From: Notolepis coatsorum
Lineage: Eukaryota > Chordata > Actinopteri > Aulopiformes > Paralepididae
NCBI GenBank assembly: GCA_963971535.1
Contig: OZ020589.1
Span: 72,503,520-72,567,519 of the forward strand
DNA length: 64,000 nt
Reading direction: 5' to 3'
Below the pieces are notes generated by a model. The model worked only from the letters and a program-made list of their open reading frames with translations. It was not told the origin of the DNA and searched no databases. Shown one piece after another: positions 32,957-43,533 of the stretch (its first letter is position 1; each line of letters starts with the position of its first letter). Both the position numbers and the translations under genes were made by a program.

Positions 32957-33582
32957 CACTATCCCTCTCCCAGTATCGTCTGGCGGCCTGCAGATGGATA
33001 CTATTCTCTCAACCAGAGCTTTCAACCAATGCAATAGAACCATTTTGATTGACAGTCGATTCGGCCAATTACGCCACACCGCTAGCACCCACCTCCTGCT
33101 GTTCTTACCACCAATCGGCAAGCGTTTATTCATTTTCTACTTCCGGGCATGCCGCCATTGATCTGCTTGCGAGAACCACAACAAGCTAATACGTTAGCTG
33201 CCCGCCAACCAGCGCGCTCCACAGGATGACCAAACGAGACACAATGATTTTACTGCAACAAATGTTATAATAAAACAAAGCCTTTCTGTTACAAAGGGTC
33301 AGATTAAACCGAATATATGTATTTACTGATTGATATATATTGCATAATATTTGTATATCGTTTTGATATCCCTTGTATATTCTTTGTACATATACACTGA
33401 ATATCCCTTTAGTCTACTACAGCCCATAATAGTTCATTCTCTCATTGGACAAGAACCTGGCGCCAGCAGACAGGCCCCTTGAGTCAAGTTCAATAGTGCC
33501 GACGAACATGTCCCAACTAGCCCCGGTTCCGCGTAGGAATACGGCTACCGAAATACGAATGGTACTATTTGTTCACCGTGCA

Positions 33583-33590
33583 TATAAATA
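33583..33590 (+). promoter_or_regulatory. TATA box of the solo LTR
   Basis: TATAAATA lies about 300 bp into the LTR, within GTGCATATAAATAGGGCGC. Transcription would start near 33615. Confidence 0.6.
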
Positions 33591-34325
33591 GGGCGCAAGA
33601 AATGTAGAATTCCTCTTAGTCCCTTGTCCCGTTCAGTCTCGTTCAGTTCCAGTTATCCAAGTGACGTCTCTCCCCACTACGCAACGTGGGCAGAGTAGGG
33701 CTCGCATCGCCCCAAGATAGAGTCTCGTGTTATCCTACTACGTTTGTTTAACGTATCGTTCGCTACTTACTAGTAAAAGCCTTCATTACGAGTCAAAGAC
33801 CACGTGAAGTGAGTAATTGTGCGTCTACATAGAGCACTTATTGCCGCGTACTAATAGGATAGTAACGTCAAGTTCAACCGTGGACTACCGTGCACCACGG
33901 AGGATACCTACACCGGTGATTGCAGAGCCACTTTCCGGCAAGGATTATTATTCTTCATTGCTTTGATCAAGCTGCTGGAGCAGAGAACCGTCTACCCACT
34001 GCTGTGGGATCTACACAGGCCCGTGAGGACATCACTCGAGCCCGTCTCTGTCGGAGCAGAGACTCCACGGCTTCATCTGCGGCGCGCACCCTAGGATTAC
34101 AGCTGCTGCTTTCCCCGCTGACACAGGGGTGATATCGCCTCCGTGGACTCATTGACTTGCATAGAGCATTGCCTCCCCCTGCTGGCTTACAACCGGTAGT
34201 ACCCCCTCTCCAGCTACTTCCCTGAGTACCATAGATAATTACTAATATTCACTATTGATTTGCCTATGCACATTCGATTTGCCTTATAAGCGCATTCAAG
34301 TAATGTAATATCCCACCTTTGATGT

Positions 34326-34331
34326 AATAAA
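34326..34331 (+). terminator. Polyadenylation signal of the solo LTR
   Basis: AATAAA lies in TGATGTAATAAATATTC about 160 bp before the LTR end, in the expected orientation. Confidence 0.5.
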
Positions 34332-34889
34332 TATTCTAAACAAGTATTTGTGTGGAAACCGTGTTATTGTGGAGAAGTTCTCATCATATACCTGTGTACG
34401 GTATTGGCCAGTAATGTACATAAGACGGTAGTAGTTTAATGATACTAATACTTGATTAATACAGTCAGGGAATTGTACCCCTCAGTTACACTTTCTATAC
34501 ATTTGTCTGGTTGAAAACTTTATTAACAGATTGCAGAATGGGTAGTTGGGTACGGAATGAGCAACGGAATGGAACTGAGCTATGAACGGAGTAATGCCTT
34601 GCTTACTTGCTATCTTCGGGTAAATAATATGCTGATGTTATTGAACGTGTAACACTAACTATATAACGTTAATGCCACAAAACGAATGTTTGTGTCATTT
34701 TAACAGCAGATACTTTCTTAAATGCCATCTTCCCGAGAGAGGGGTGTTGACGGGGAGCTGTGATGGGTTCGCTTGGTTGTGTTATTAATAGCATTGAGCA
34801 GCTAACCGAAAGCTAGCGTTAACTAACGTTAAAGGTTTAGCCATAACGTTACCTTGGCTAAAGTTGGGGCTATTCATAATCCAGCAATA

Positions 34890-34943
34890 ATGGCTGCAGA
34901 CCTGCAAGCAAAGTACAGCAAGTTGGCAAAGGAGTATTCCAAC
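34890..34943 (+). pseudogene. ppp1r21: Captured first exon resembling ppp1r21, copy 1
   Basis: The open segment reads MAADLQAKYSKLAKEYSN and is followed directly by GTAAAT, a splice-donor sequence. The PPP1R21 protein (an early-endosome and phosphatase-1 associated coiled-coil protein) starts with a closely similar segment, pattern LQxKYxKLAxEYSK, which I recall from the family. The flanking 5' sequence (about 34690-34889) and the first intron bases are shared with copy 2 at 63939. Comparing both copies, the ancestral junction was probably TCCAAG then GTAAAT, each copy carrying one substitution there. The exon is inside the hAT 31881-35365 and has no following exons, so it is a gene fragment, not a gene. 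Confidence 0.6.
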
Positions 34944-35454
34944 GTAAATCACATTTTCACCAGTAACGTTAGTCTTCCATCTGCCGGTAGCTCATGCTAG
35001 CTAACCTAGCTCATGTTAGCGTCGTCACTGAGCGACCACCTCGCGTACACAATTAATGACATGTTGCGGACAGCCATATCGGTGACAATGTTTAGCTTTT
35101 AGTGCCAAATGATAAGAGTCTGAAGCGGAGTCTCAAAAGAGAATGTTGAATATTTAGTAGTAACTTTGATGCAGTAGCTTGTGTGCGTGTGGGGGACTGG
35201 GGGACTGGGGGCGGCGCGGTTGTGCAGGACGCGACTGAATTTATCGGCTACTGCCATCGGCACATTCGAGCTTATCGGCCGATAGGCCGATTGCAGTCAA
35301 CAAGGCACTTATCGGCCGATACCGATACCCGACCGATACCCGACCGATACATCGGTGCACCCCTACTCAATATTAAGAAAACGAAATGTATGGTTTTTGG
35401 TAATCGAAAAGAAATAGTGGGGGATATCGAGTAAAAAATATGTGATGTAAAAAT

Positions 35455-36279
35455 TAGGGGTGGGAATCACCAGTTTCATCACGATACTAGGGGTGGGAAT
35501 CACCAGTTTCATCACGATACGATATCGATTCTTTGGACAACGATACGATATTATCCGATATCACACAGTCTGCCACGATACGATTCGATTCAGGTGCCTG
35601 CGATCGATATGAGACGATATTATATGCCCATTTAACACAATCGGTAACATTTAAATGAACAACAAAAAAAGGCAATGGAAATATCATTTGACATTTTTAT
35701 TTTTGAGCTCTTCCAGACATTTAAATGAAAAACTATCTATTGTTTTTAATACAAATAGACCTCCTGTTCACTGTTTTTGGTTCGTTTTTCTTTTTTTTCT
35801 GATATTAATATCCGATCACAGCGCTGTATTTTGGCTGGAAAAGGCATATTGGGAGTCAGAAGGTGCAGTACCGGCCAGATCCTGTTAGTGGGGCTATCTC
35901 GAGAATGCAGTAACCCCCCCTCCTTCCCAGTCCCTAGTGGACCTCTGCTGTTCTCTCTATCGCTCTATCAGCTTAGTTTAGTTAGCTCACGCTAACGCAA
36001 GGTTAATTTCGGTATTTAACGCGACGTGGGCATAAAGGAATGGCGAGGATGGAAAGCATGTTAGATGCATTTGACCCCTTGTGGGGAAAAAAACAGGCAC
36101 TTATTTCGGGCAAAATAGGCGGACTCTGAAGCAATGCTGTCTAACGTCTACACACGCTGAGCTGCGCTGAGCTACTGTTGTTGCAGCCGGGCGGATATGC
36201 TCACGAGGGGATTTTCAAAATAAGAGTATCGCAATATGAATCGATCTTTTTACGTTGCATCGATCCTATTTGATAATTG
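35455..36279. mobile_element. hAT-like element (TAGGGGTGGGAATC), right end damaged
   Basis: It interrupts the LINE frame between GNRKEIVGD and the continuation at 36280. The left end TAGGGGTGGGAATCACC occurs twice in tandem (35455 and 35488, 33-bp period), followed by ATACGATATCGA words; the right side has ATGAATCGATC and GCATCGATCC but no clean terminus or 8-bp duplication. Confidence 0.55.
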
Positions 36280-36543
36280 ATAATAGGTCGATCTGGAAAA
36301 ATTGTAAAAATAGAAAGAGTTTCTGAGATAAAATGTCTAGGGGTAGTTATTGACCAAAAATTCACATGGAAACAACATGTTAACTATATTCAAGGAAAAA
36401 TATCTAAGTCAGTAGCAATATTGTATAAATGTAAGGATATATTAAACTACAAAGCCTTGCAGACATCATTTACTGCTCACTTATACTTCCTTACATATCT
36501 TACTGTGTGGAAGTATGGGGGTCGACATTTGAAAATACAGTAA
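36277..36543 (+). pseudogene. Rex1/CR1-like reverse transcriptase, thumb region fragment
   Basis: IKCLGVVIDQKFTWKQHV followed by KISKSVAILYKCKDILNY is the conserved segment after the catalytic domain of Jockey/CR1/Rex1-group LINE reverse transcriptases. The expected following PYLTYC-type segment is shifted by a frame change after TAHLYFLTYLTVW. Catalytic motifs are missing because of 5' truncation. It belongs to the LINE described at 31853-38034. Confidence 0.85.
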
Positions 36544-36721
36544 ATCCAATAGTCTTACTGCAAAAGCGGGCCATTCAGAACCTTTTCAAGGCTGGTTACT
36601 ATGAACACACAAAATCCATTGTTTATAAAGTCTCATATTATGAAATTTAATGGTTTGGTTTATTATATAAGTATGCAAATAATGTACAGAGCTAAAGCAA
36701 AGTTACTCCCAGACGGGGTGC

Positions 36722-37608
36722 CAGCGTTTCCGTTAGCCGGTAATTACCGGTATTTGACCGGCAAAATCTGTTGAAGTCCGACATATTTAATCTCTCCGGT
36801 CTTAATGTCCGGTGAAAATAATTCCCTGAGTCTAAGCACAATTTGATTATTTGAATTGTATTAAAATAGGCTAAAATTAAATAGCCTATGCGATGAACGA
36901 AACGATCATTACATTTGTTTCCTCGTTGCTTCTAATAATGACAACGACGTTGTCAGCGAGAGCTTAGTGCTGGGTGTGCGAACTTTTGTGAAGCTGCAGA
37001 GCCGGAGCAACAGCAGCACAATGCAGTATTCCAGCAGTACTCCAATTCAGCCATTTTCAGCCAATGTTGGGTGGGGGGCGCTGCTGTGCGGTTCCCAGAA
37101 AAGAGCCAATAACAGCTGAATCAGCTGCTCTGCAGCGCCATACTCTTTGCAAATAAGTCGTTGCGAGGTGGAGAGAGTCGTCACGCAAACCACGATAATG
37201 TTGCTGTCTCTCTGCTTTCTCAGTTCTTCGCTTGATATAATTAATACAAATGTCCAATATAACGGAATTCGTTAGCTCATAAAAATGTGATTATAACAGA
37301 CTGCTGTTTAGTGTCGGACCGACTGCCCACATACGCGGTCTATTTTATTTCAAGTCAGCAGCAGCACGGAGTATCGAGGGACTTATTTTATTTGGAATAT
37401 ATTAATGACTGTATACGCAAAAGCAGCCTAGTTTTAAGTAATACTATTATAAATCTACATGCCTTGAGGATGACATTCTTTATATAGCCTGCCTATCAAT
37501 TGTTTTAAAGCTCAATAAACTATGACCGGAATTAATCTCATTTGTCCGGTAGATTGAAATATTGCAGGTCACGGAGACCGGCAACAATTTTTTCTAACGG
37601 AAACCCTG
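36722..37608. mobile_element. hAT family A, complete copy in the LINE
   Basis: The 887-bp element runs from CAGCGTTTCCGTTAG to CTAACGGAAACCCTG. Flanks CGGGGTGC (36714-36721) and CAGGGTGC (37609-37616) match at 7 of 8. It is reversed relative to 5765-6646. It provides the uninterrupted TTAA reference site for the piggyBac-like element at 5610. Confidence 0.92.
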
Positions 37609-37635
37609 CAGGGTGCAAAGGTTTTTTTTCAATAC

Positions 37636-37839
37636 ATGAAAGAAATATATGATTTGAGAGATATTTGTAAATTTACTGTTCAAAAAGCTAAGAAAGGGAT
37701 TAAAAGGAGGTGTATTTCTATTATTGGGGTTAACTTGTGGAACAATGCTGACATACAGTTAAGAATGAGTAAATCGCTTTTGGTTTTCAAGAAAATAGTT
37801 TGTAAAGCTATTTTTGAAAACTACAAGGGTGAAAAATAA
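37636..37839 (+). pseudogene. LINE C-terminal fragment
   Basis: CISIIGVNLWNNADIQLR and SLLVFKKIVCKAIFENY are the typical C-terminal tail of CR1/Rex1-type ORF2 proteins (LWN motif, then an FKK helix). It is the continuation of 36277-36543 after the family A hAT. Confidence 0.8.
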
Positions 37840-38034
37840 TTTTCTTTTGCTATTTTCCTTTAGAATACTGTTTGAGTCTTAATTTTTGTAATTTTTGTTA
37901 AGAATATAGGACAGGCATATAAGCATTATGCTTCAGTCTGTACCTTTTCAGTCACTGTAAAATCAAATATTGTTAAATGATGGTGTATATTGTATTGTGT
38001 GAGATGATGACTGAATAAACTACTACTACTACTA

Positions 38035-38212
38035 CACGGTTAGCTCGCAACGCTAGTTAGCTTGGAGCTAACGTAATGTTAGCCTAGCTTGCGGCTAAAG
38101 TAAAAATGGCCTAGCTTGCGGCTAACATTATAACCGAACAATACACACATGCCCCGAACCGTGGAGGTCGTATCGAACGGTGTACGGTTCGAATGCGTAC
38201 CGTTCCACCCCT
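38035..38212. mobile_element. Family X-like right end (CGTTCCACCCCTA)
   Basis: The segment 38140-38212 contains CGAACCGTGG, GTACGGTTCG and the end GTACCGTTCCACCCCTA. GCTAACG-type words precede it (38040-38130). It may be the right part of the element whose interior lies at 30930-31420, with the LINE inserted between. Confidence 0.5.
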
Positions 38213-38757
38213 AGCGCGCAGCATTTTTATTTTTTTTTTGTTTTTTAAACCTTACAGATGTTTCAAGTTTCAAGTTTCTTTAATAGTTGTCATACAGAAG
38301 TACAGAATACTTTCATACAAAATGCTTCTTACTGTTACGCTCCAGAGACTGTGCTAAGACAAGATAGTATCAAATAACATCAAATAACATAGTATAGCAT
38401 GTAATTTAGAAGAAGAAAATGAGGTCACAGTGTTCGGTATAGACATATGTACAATGTTCTGAGTTACCATATAATATACAATACTATGCAGTGTACTAAT
38501 GTACAGTACTATATAGTGCAAAGCAGAAATGGGATGAGGTACAATTTAGGTACAATTTACAGTAAGGTGTACGAGTTGTAGTGCAATCCTTCATCAATAA
38601 ATATAAAGTGTGGGGAGTGGGTGCTACAGTGTGTTTGTTTAAAGTGGGTGTGTGCTATAAAGTGTGTGGAGTGGGTGCTACAGTGTGTTTGTTTAAAGTG
38701 AGTGTGCGTGTGGATGTGTGTGCTATGTGCGTTTTGGTGGTTGTTGTTGTGTAGTGT

Positions 38758-39057
38758 TCATTGTTCGTTTAGCAGCCTGATGGCCTGGGGATAGAAGCTT
38801 CTTCTGAGTCTTTCTGTGCTCGCCTTGAGACTCCGGTATCGCTTGCCTGACCGCAGCAGTTCAAAGAGGCAGTTGTTCGGGTGACTGGAGTCTTTAATGA
38901 TTCTCTTAGCCTTGCCCTTGCAACGCTTGTTGTAAATGTTCTGGAGGGTGGGGAGCCCCCCTCCAATTGTGCGTTCGGCTGAACGTGTCACTCTTTGTAG
39001 TCTGCTTCGGTCTTGTGCAGTGCTATTCCCAAACCAGGAGGTGATGTTGCCAGTCAA
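38758..39057 (-). pseudogene. L2/CR1-like LINE C-terminal fragment
   Basis: NITSWFGNSTAQDRSRLQRV and HPNNCLFELLRSGKRYRSL are the characteristic C-terminal region of fish L2-type ORF2 (the ITSWFGN and HPLFELLPSGRRYRS type motifs). It ends RRSFYPQAIRLLNEQ. It is out of frame with 39148-39885. Confidence 0.88.
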
Positions 39058-39147
39058 GATGCTCTCTATTGTACATGAGTAGAAGTTCTTAAGGATCTTC
39101 TGACTGACTTAGAACTTCCTTAGGCGCCTGAGGAAGTAGAGGCGTTG

Positions 39148-39885
39148 TCATGCCTTCTTCACAACATTGTCAATGTGTGTGGTCCATGTCAAGTCCTCGG
39201 ATATGTAGGCTCCGAGGTACTTAAAGCTGTTGACTCTCTCAACCGGTGCCCCGTCGATGCTGAGGGGGCTGTAGTCCTTGACCCCCGACCTCCTGAAGTC
39301 CACAATCATCTCCTTTGTTTTGCTGACATTCAGGGAGAGGCTGTTTTCCTGGCACCATCCCGCCAGGACCTTGACCTCTTCCAGGTAGGCCCTCTCGTCG
39401 TTGGCAGAGATCAGGCCCACCACCACTGTGTCGTCAGCAAATTTGATGATTGTATTGCTACTCCGCTGAGCCACACAGTCGTGTGTGTACAGGGAGTAGA
39501 GGAGGGGACTCAGAACACAGCCCTGGGGGGCCCCTATGTTGAGGGTGATGGATGAGGAGGTGCAGTTGCCTGCTCTCACCACCTGGGGTCTGCCAGTCAG
39601 GAAGTCCAAGACCCACTGGCAGAGGTCATAGTTCAAGCCCAGGTCCCTGAGCTTGGCTATGAGTATGGAGGGGACTATGGTATTGAATGCCGAGCTGTAG
39701 TCGATGAATAGCATTCTCACATAGTTCCCCTGCCTCTTGTCCAGGTGTGATGCTGCTGTGTGCAGCACATGGGCTATGGCGTCCTCCGTGGACCTGTTGG
39801 GGCGGTATGCAAATTGCAGGGGGTCCATGTTGATGGGGAGGGAGGAGCAGATGTAGCCCTTTACTAGCTTCTCAAAGCACTTCAT
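39148..39885 (-). pseudogene. L2/CR1-like reverse transcriptase fragment
   Basis: The 245-residue frame is the palm of a non-LTR reverse transcriptase: [12 protein letters not shown] (about residue 25-36), [11 protein letters not shown] (about 60-70), [13 protein letters not shown] (about 119-131) and the catalytic FADD (about 150-153). It ends in [18 protein letters not shown]. The endonuclease and fingers are missing because of 5' truncation. A frame change near 39100 separates it from the C-terminal piece. Confidence 0.92.
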
Positions 39886-39919
39886 GGCTATGGAGTGTGT
39901 TCCATAGACTCACAGGAAT

Positions 39920-41069
39920 TAGGGATGCCCCGATCACGTTTTTTGCCACCGATACCGATCACCGATCGTCGTGAGCCATATCGGCCGATACCGATCCGAT
40001 ACCGATCGTTTTTGATTAAAAAGAAATTAAAAATTGTTTTATATAAAAAGTTTTTTTTTTTTTTTTTTTTATAAAATATATATATTATATAATTAGACTT
40101 GTACTTGTATTATCTGCGAGACATCGCCACCACGCAACAAGTCAAAATGCTCGCTATCTCCACTGTCTGTGTGTACATACTCTGCTTTGATCAAATCACA
40201 TTCGGCTCTGCAGATTTACCCTAGGCTCTGCAGATATACCCTACTCCCTCAGCTATCCCCGTTAATGACTGCGACGCAAGCCGGGCTTCGAATATGCATC
40301 GAATGAGTGTTATAAGACATTGATATCAGGAGCTGTCTGTAGCTACTGCTAGCCGGAAATATAACGTTAAGACAACGCCTCAGTGAACTATTTAGTTGAA
40401 TGGGACATTTCGTTTTGAACAGTGAGCTAAGCTAACGTGAGCTAACAGAGGTAACATACACTAGTACTAGATAACTAGACTATTGCTGGAGCATTTGTTG
40501 ATATCAGGAGCTATCAGTAGCTAGCCGGCTAGATACCGTTCAGTTAGACAATGCCTCATCATGTATTAAACTAAAAGTGAATAGTTGACTGGGTCATTTT
40601 GTAGCGGTAGCTAACGTTAGCTCATGGAGGTCCCGTCCCACTAGACTAGACTAGACCCGTGTTTACATGCGTGCGGGAGGAGCTGGAGGAGGAGCAGAAG
40701 ACGCGCAGCACTGTGTGCAGCTCCCGGTGTCTGAGACAGAACTCAGCGAGTGAGATCTGTTTTGACGATCGGCGAAAATAAAACAGTAACGATAGCTAGG
40801 TAGCTAACGTTAGCTCAGGTCGAATGCACTATCTAGACTCAGCAGAGGAGCCGCCTCCTCTGTGTTTACAAACTCTACACGGGTGCGGGCGGGGCTAGGG
40901 AGGAGGAGCAGTTTGCAGGTCCTGTGCGTCTGAGACAAGCGAGTGAGATATCCACTTGATCAGTTTCCGCGATCGGCGAATATGACTCATTATCGGAATT
41001 CCCCGATCGCATATTTATACTGAATATCGGCCGATAACGATCGGTGGCCGATCGATCGGGGCATCCCTA
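39920..41069. mobile_element. hAT (TAGGGATGCCCCGATC...GATCGGGGCATCCCTA)
   Basis: A perfect duplication ACAGGAAT is at 39912-39919 and 41070-41077. The ends repeat CCGATACCGATC and CGGCCGAT words. A T-run with TATA repeats is at 40050-40090. The interior contains several GCTAACGTTA words and shares sequence with 43534-45124 and with 8780-9050. No transposase is seen. Confidence 0.95.
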
Positions 41070-41195
41070 ACAGGAATTGTGTCAAATTGCTGTTGTTGTG
41101 GTTATTGTTTTGCTACGATTAGTCATCACAACTCATTTCAAAACTACACACTGAAAATTAAGCATGTAGCATCTTTCTGTCATCAACAATCATCA

Positions 41196-42016
41196 TAGGG
41201 CTGGGCGATAAAACGATAACGATAACTATCGCGATAAATTATTTCCTCGAAATAAACATGAAACGTGGTCGCAAAGTTTCGATATCGATTTTCCAAGCTT
41301 GGATATCAGCACACGCACTAACAACCAATCAGTGAAGGAGATGGCCGACAGTGAAGGAAACCCGCGGTGCACCTCTGGGTAGAGAGGTAGGATTCTAGTA
41401 GTAAACAAGGCTGGCTAGGATAACTAGCTTGCACGGCACTATTTTATATATTTACGTGCCGAGTATATGTGTGGCGTGAATTCTGAGGCCACGTTTATAG
41501 TAGTGTGGGGTATACAGTGGACGTCGTTTCAATATATTGGGGCGGAAGAGAGTATTTTAGGGTAATATTTATTACATTGTCATGGAATACACCGCTTAGA
41601 CACAACAGGCTGGCTAGGATAACTAGCTTGCGCGGCACTATTTTATATATTTACGTGCCGAGTATGTGTGTGTCGTGAATTCTGAGGCCACGTTTATAGT
41701 AGTGTGGGGTATACAGTGGACGTTGTTTCAATATATTGGGGCGGAAGAGAGTATTTTAGGGTAATATTTAGTACATTGTCTGTCATGAGATACTCCGCTT
41801 GTCGGCTAACTGCTAACGTGCGCGGACTGATGACGACATCAACATTCGCAGCAGCAAAACAAGTCTATTATATATATCTATGCTATTAATAGCCCGTCCA
41901 TCGGCGCCGGGCATAAGAAGTTAATTAAACTTGACAGACATATCGATATAGAGTTATATGAAAATAATTTTATAATTTTATCGCGATAACGTTTTAGGCC
42001 ATATCGCCCAGCCCTA
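41196..42016. mobile_element. hAT (TAGGGCTGGGCGATA family), two internal units
   Basis: A perfect duplication AATCATCA is at 41188-41195 and 42017-42024. Two tandem units of about 200 bp begin at 41409 and 41609 (GGCTGGCTAGG). Same orientation as 29539-30737. Confidence 0.95.
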
Positions 42017-42052
42017 AATCATCACCATCAACAATACATAAGACTGGCATCA

Positions 42053-42636
42053 TAGGGCTGGGCGATATGACCAAAAACGTTATCGAGATAAAATTATAAA
42101 ATTATTTTCATATAATTCGATATCGATAATTATCGTCGATATAATGTCTGTCAAGTTTAATTAACTTCTTATGCTGCTGCGAATGTCTCGAGTCGAGTTG
42201 ATGTCGTCATCAGTCCGCGCACATTAGCAGTTAGCCGACAAGCAGAGTATCTCATGACAATGTAATAAATATGACACTAAAATACTCTCTTCCGCCACAA
42301 TATATTGAAACGACGTCCACTGTATACCCCACACTACTATAAACGTGGCCTCAGAATTCACGCCACACACATACTCGGCACGTAAAATATATAAAACAGC
42401 GCCGTGCAAGCTAATTAGCCTAGCAAGCCTTGTTGTTGAGTGAGTCCTACCTCTGGGTCTCCTTCCGGGTCTCCTTCGCTCTCGGCCATCTCCTTCACTG
42501 ATTGGTTGTTAGTGCGTGTGCTCATATCCAAGCTTGGAAAATCGATATATCGAAACTTTGCGACCACGCTTCATGTTTATTTCGAGGAAATAATTTATCG
42601 CAATAGTTATCGTTATCGTTTTATCGCCCAGCCCTA
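42053..42636. mobile_element. hAT (TAGGGCTGGGCGATA family), one internal unit
   Basis: A perfect duplication TGGCATCA is at 42045-42052 and 42637-42644. It is reversed relative to the neighbour at 41196 and only 36 bp from it. It holds a single internal unit, so it is the shortest member. Confidence 0.95.
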
Positions 42637-42644
42637 TGGCATCA

Positions 42645-43168
42645 CATCTTCCACACTGATCTGTGATCACCACGCCTCTTTTTAACTTATCTATAGGAAC
42701 AGCGTTTGTGCTTTCCACCAAAAGTAGGCATGACCGCAGAGGGAAAAAACTGTTCGCGGAAGCGCATGTCTGATGTATATTGGTGAGTGCCTGTCTGTCT
42801 GAGGCACAAACATTGAGGAACAGTCAAAGCCGCTTTCATCACCACACCATGTTTTGTCAACATCAACTTCAAAGCTAGGAAATGTCACTGTCCATATGAG
42901 AGTGCTTTTAGCAGAGCCCTGGCGTCAATAATAAACTGCAGCAACCAGGAGCTTTCTGAAAACATCATCTACAATATCTCTACCTCAAAGGTATAAATGG
43001 CCATCATTACCAGACATTGCATTGTGAAAATGCATATTAGATTGTGGAAAAGAAAAACAGCCCCTGGCCGTCTTCCTCAACTTCCTGCGTGGGCCTGAAT
43101 GCACTGCATGACGGACAAGAGAAACACAACGTCACTTTCATTTAGCATTTAGAGCTAAATAATGTGCC

Positions 43169-43203
<35 letters not shown>

Positions 43204-43533
43204 CCACATGGTGTCATGGCAGATAGTTCAGAAAGACAATGATTTACTGAAATACTTTTGATCAACTTGTGAAACCTTGATACAAAGTTGTATGCAGGCT
43301 ATGTAAACAGCAGCAAATGAGCCTATAATGCCAAGGAACCGTTAGCCATTAGCTTATAATCACTTTGCTGACCTGATTTCAAGTTGCTGTGAGTAAATCC
43401 CTCGGTGTGAGAGAAAAAAAACTGAATAGAACTTTTTTAGTTCATGACTGTGTAGAAATATAGGCCTTGAAGCTATGTCAAGCACCAAGTTGGCAAATGA
43501 CACTACCACCAATGACAACAGTATTTCTTCAAC
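42645..43533. other. Unassigned sequence with (CAA)n
   Basis: No transposon ends are recognised. A CAA microsatellite is at 43174-43203. Small minus frames (42687-42888, 43360-43563) show no domain. It continues right of the next hAT at 45125. Confidence 0.35.
43174..43203 (+). repeat. (CAA)n microsatellite, about 10 units
   Basis: Uninterrupted CAA repeats inside otherwise unassigned sequence. Confidence 0.9.

Larger units (their letters stand above)
33287..34490 (+). mobile_element. Solo LTR, 1.2 kb, 5-bp duplication CTTTC
   Basis: It begins TGTTACAAAGGGTCAG and ends CCCCTCAGTTACA, with CTTTC at 33282-33286 and 34491-34495. The related sequence at 54236-54250 (AAAGCCCTTCGTTCTATAC) is close to the empty site. 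It carries a TATA box (33583-33590) and an AATAAA signal (34326-34331). There is no coding interior. Orientation follows the TATA and polyadenylation signals. Confidence 0.9.
31881..35365. mobile_element. hAT (TAGGGATGCACCGATA...ATCGGTGCACCCCTA), 3.5 kb with nested elements
   Basis: A perfect duplication CTCAATAT is at 31873-31880 and 35366-35373. Removing the element restores the LINE reading SLNIKKTKCMVFG. The ends are rich in CCGATACC words. Inside are a hAT (32148-32956), a solo LTR (33287-34490) and a captured gene segment with the ppp1r21-like first exon (about 34690-35070). No transposase is recognised. Confidence 0.95.
31853..38034 (+). mobile_element. Rex1/CR1-like LINE split by three DNA transposons
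   Basis: Coding pieces join in order: SLNI at 31871-31880, IKKTKCMVFGNRK at 35366-35420, the frame at 36277-36543, and the frame at 37636-37839, then a 3' tail ending GAATAAACTACTACTACTAC at 38034. Insertions at 31881-35365, about 35455-36279 and 36722-37608 separate them. The copy starts downstream of the catalytic reverse transcriptase motif, so it was 5'-truncated before being broken. The 5' boundary is approximate. Confidence 0.8.
38266..39898 (-). mobile_element. L2/CR1-like LINE, 5'-truncated, reverse orientation
   Basis: The minus-strand coding region (39885-38758) and a 3' untranslated region down to 38266 form one truncated LINE. Its 3' end is a short GAAACTT tandem repeat. A second copy in + orientation is split at 45935-46048 and 51825-52243, and its 3' region recurs at 56262-56500. 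Confidence 0.85.

Noticed and set aside
33920-34152. Opposed frames of 70 and 61 residues in the solo LTR
   Set aside because: Short, overlapping, inside an LTR without coding capacity.
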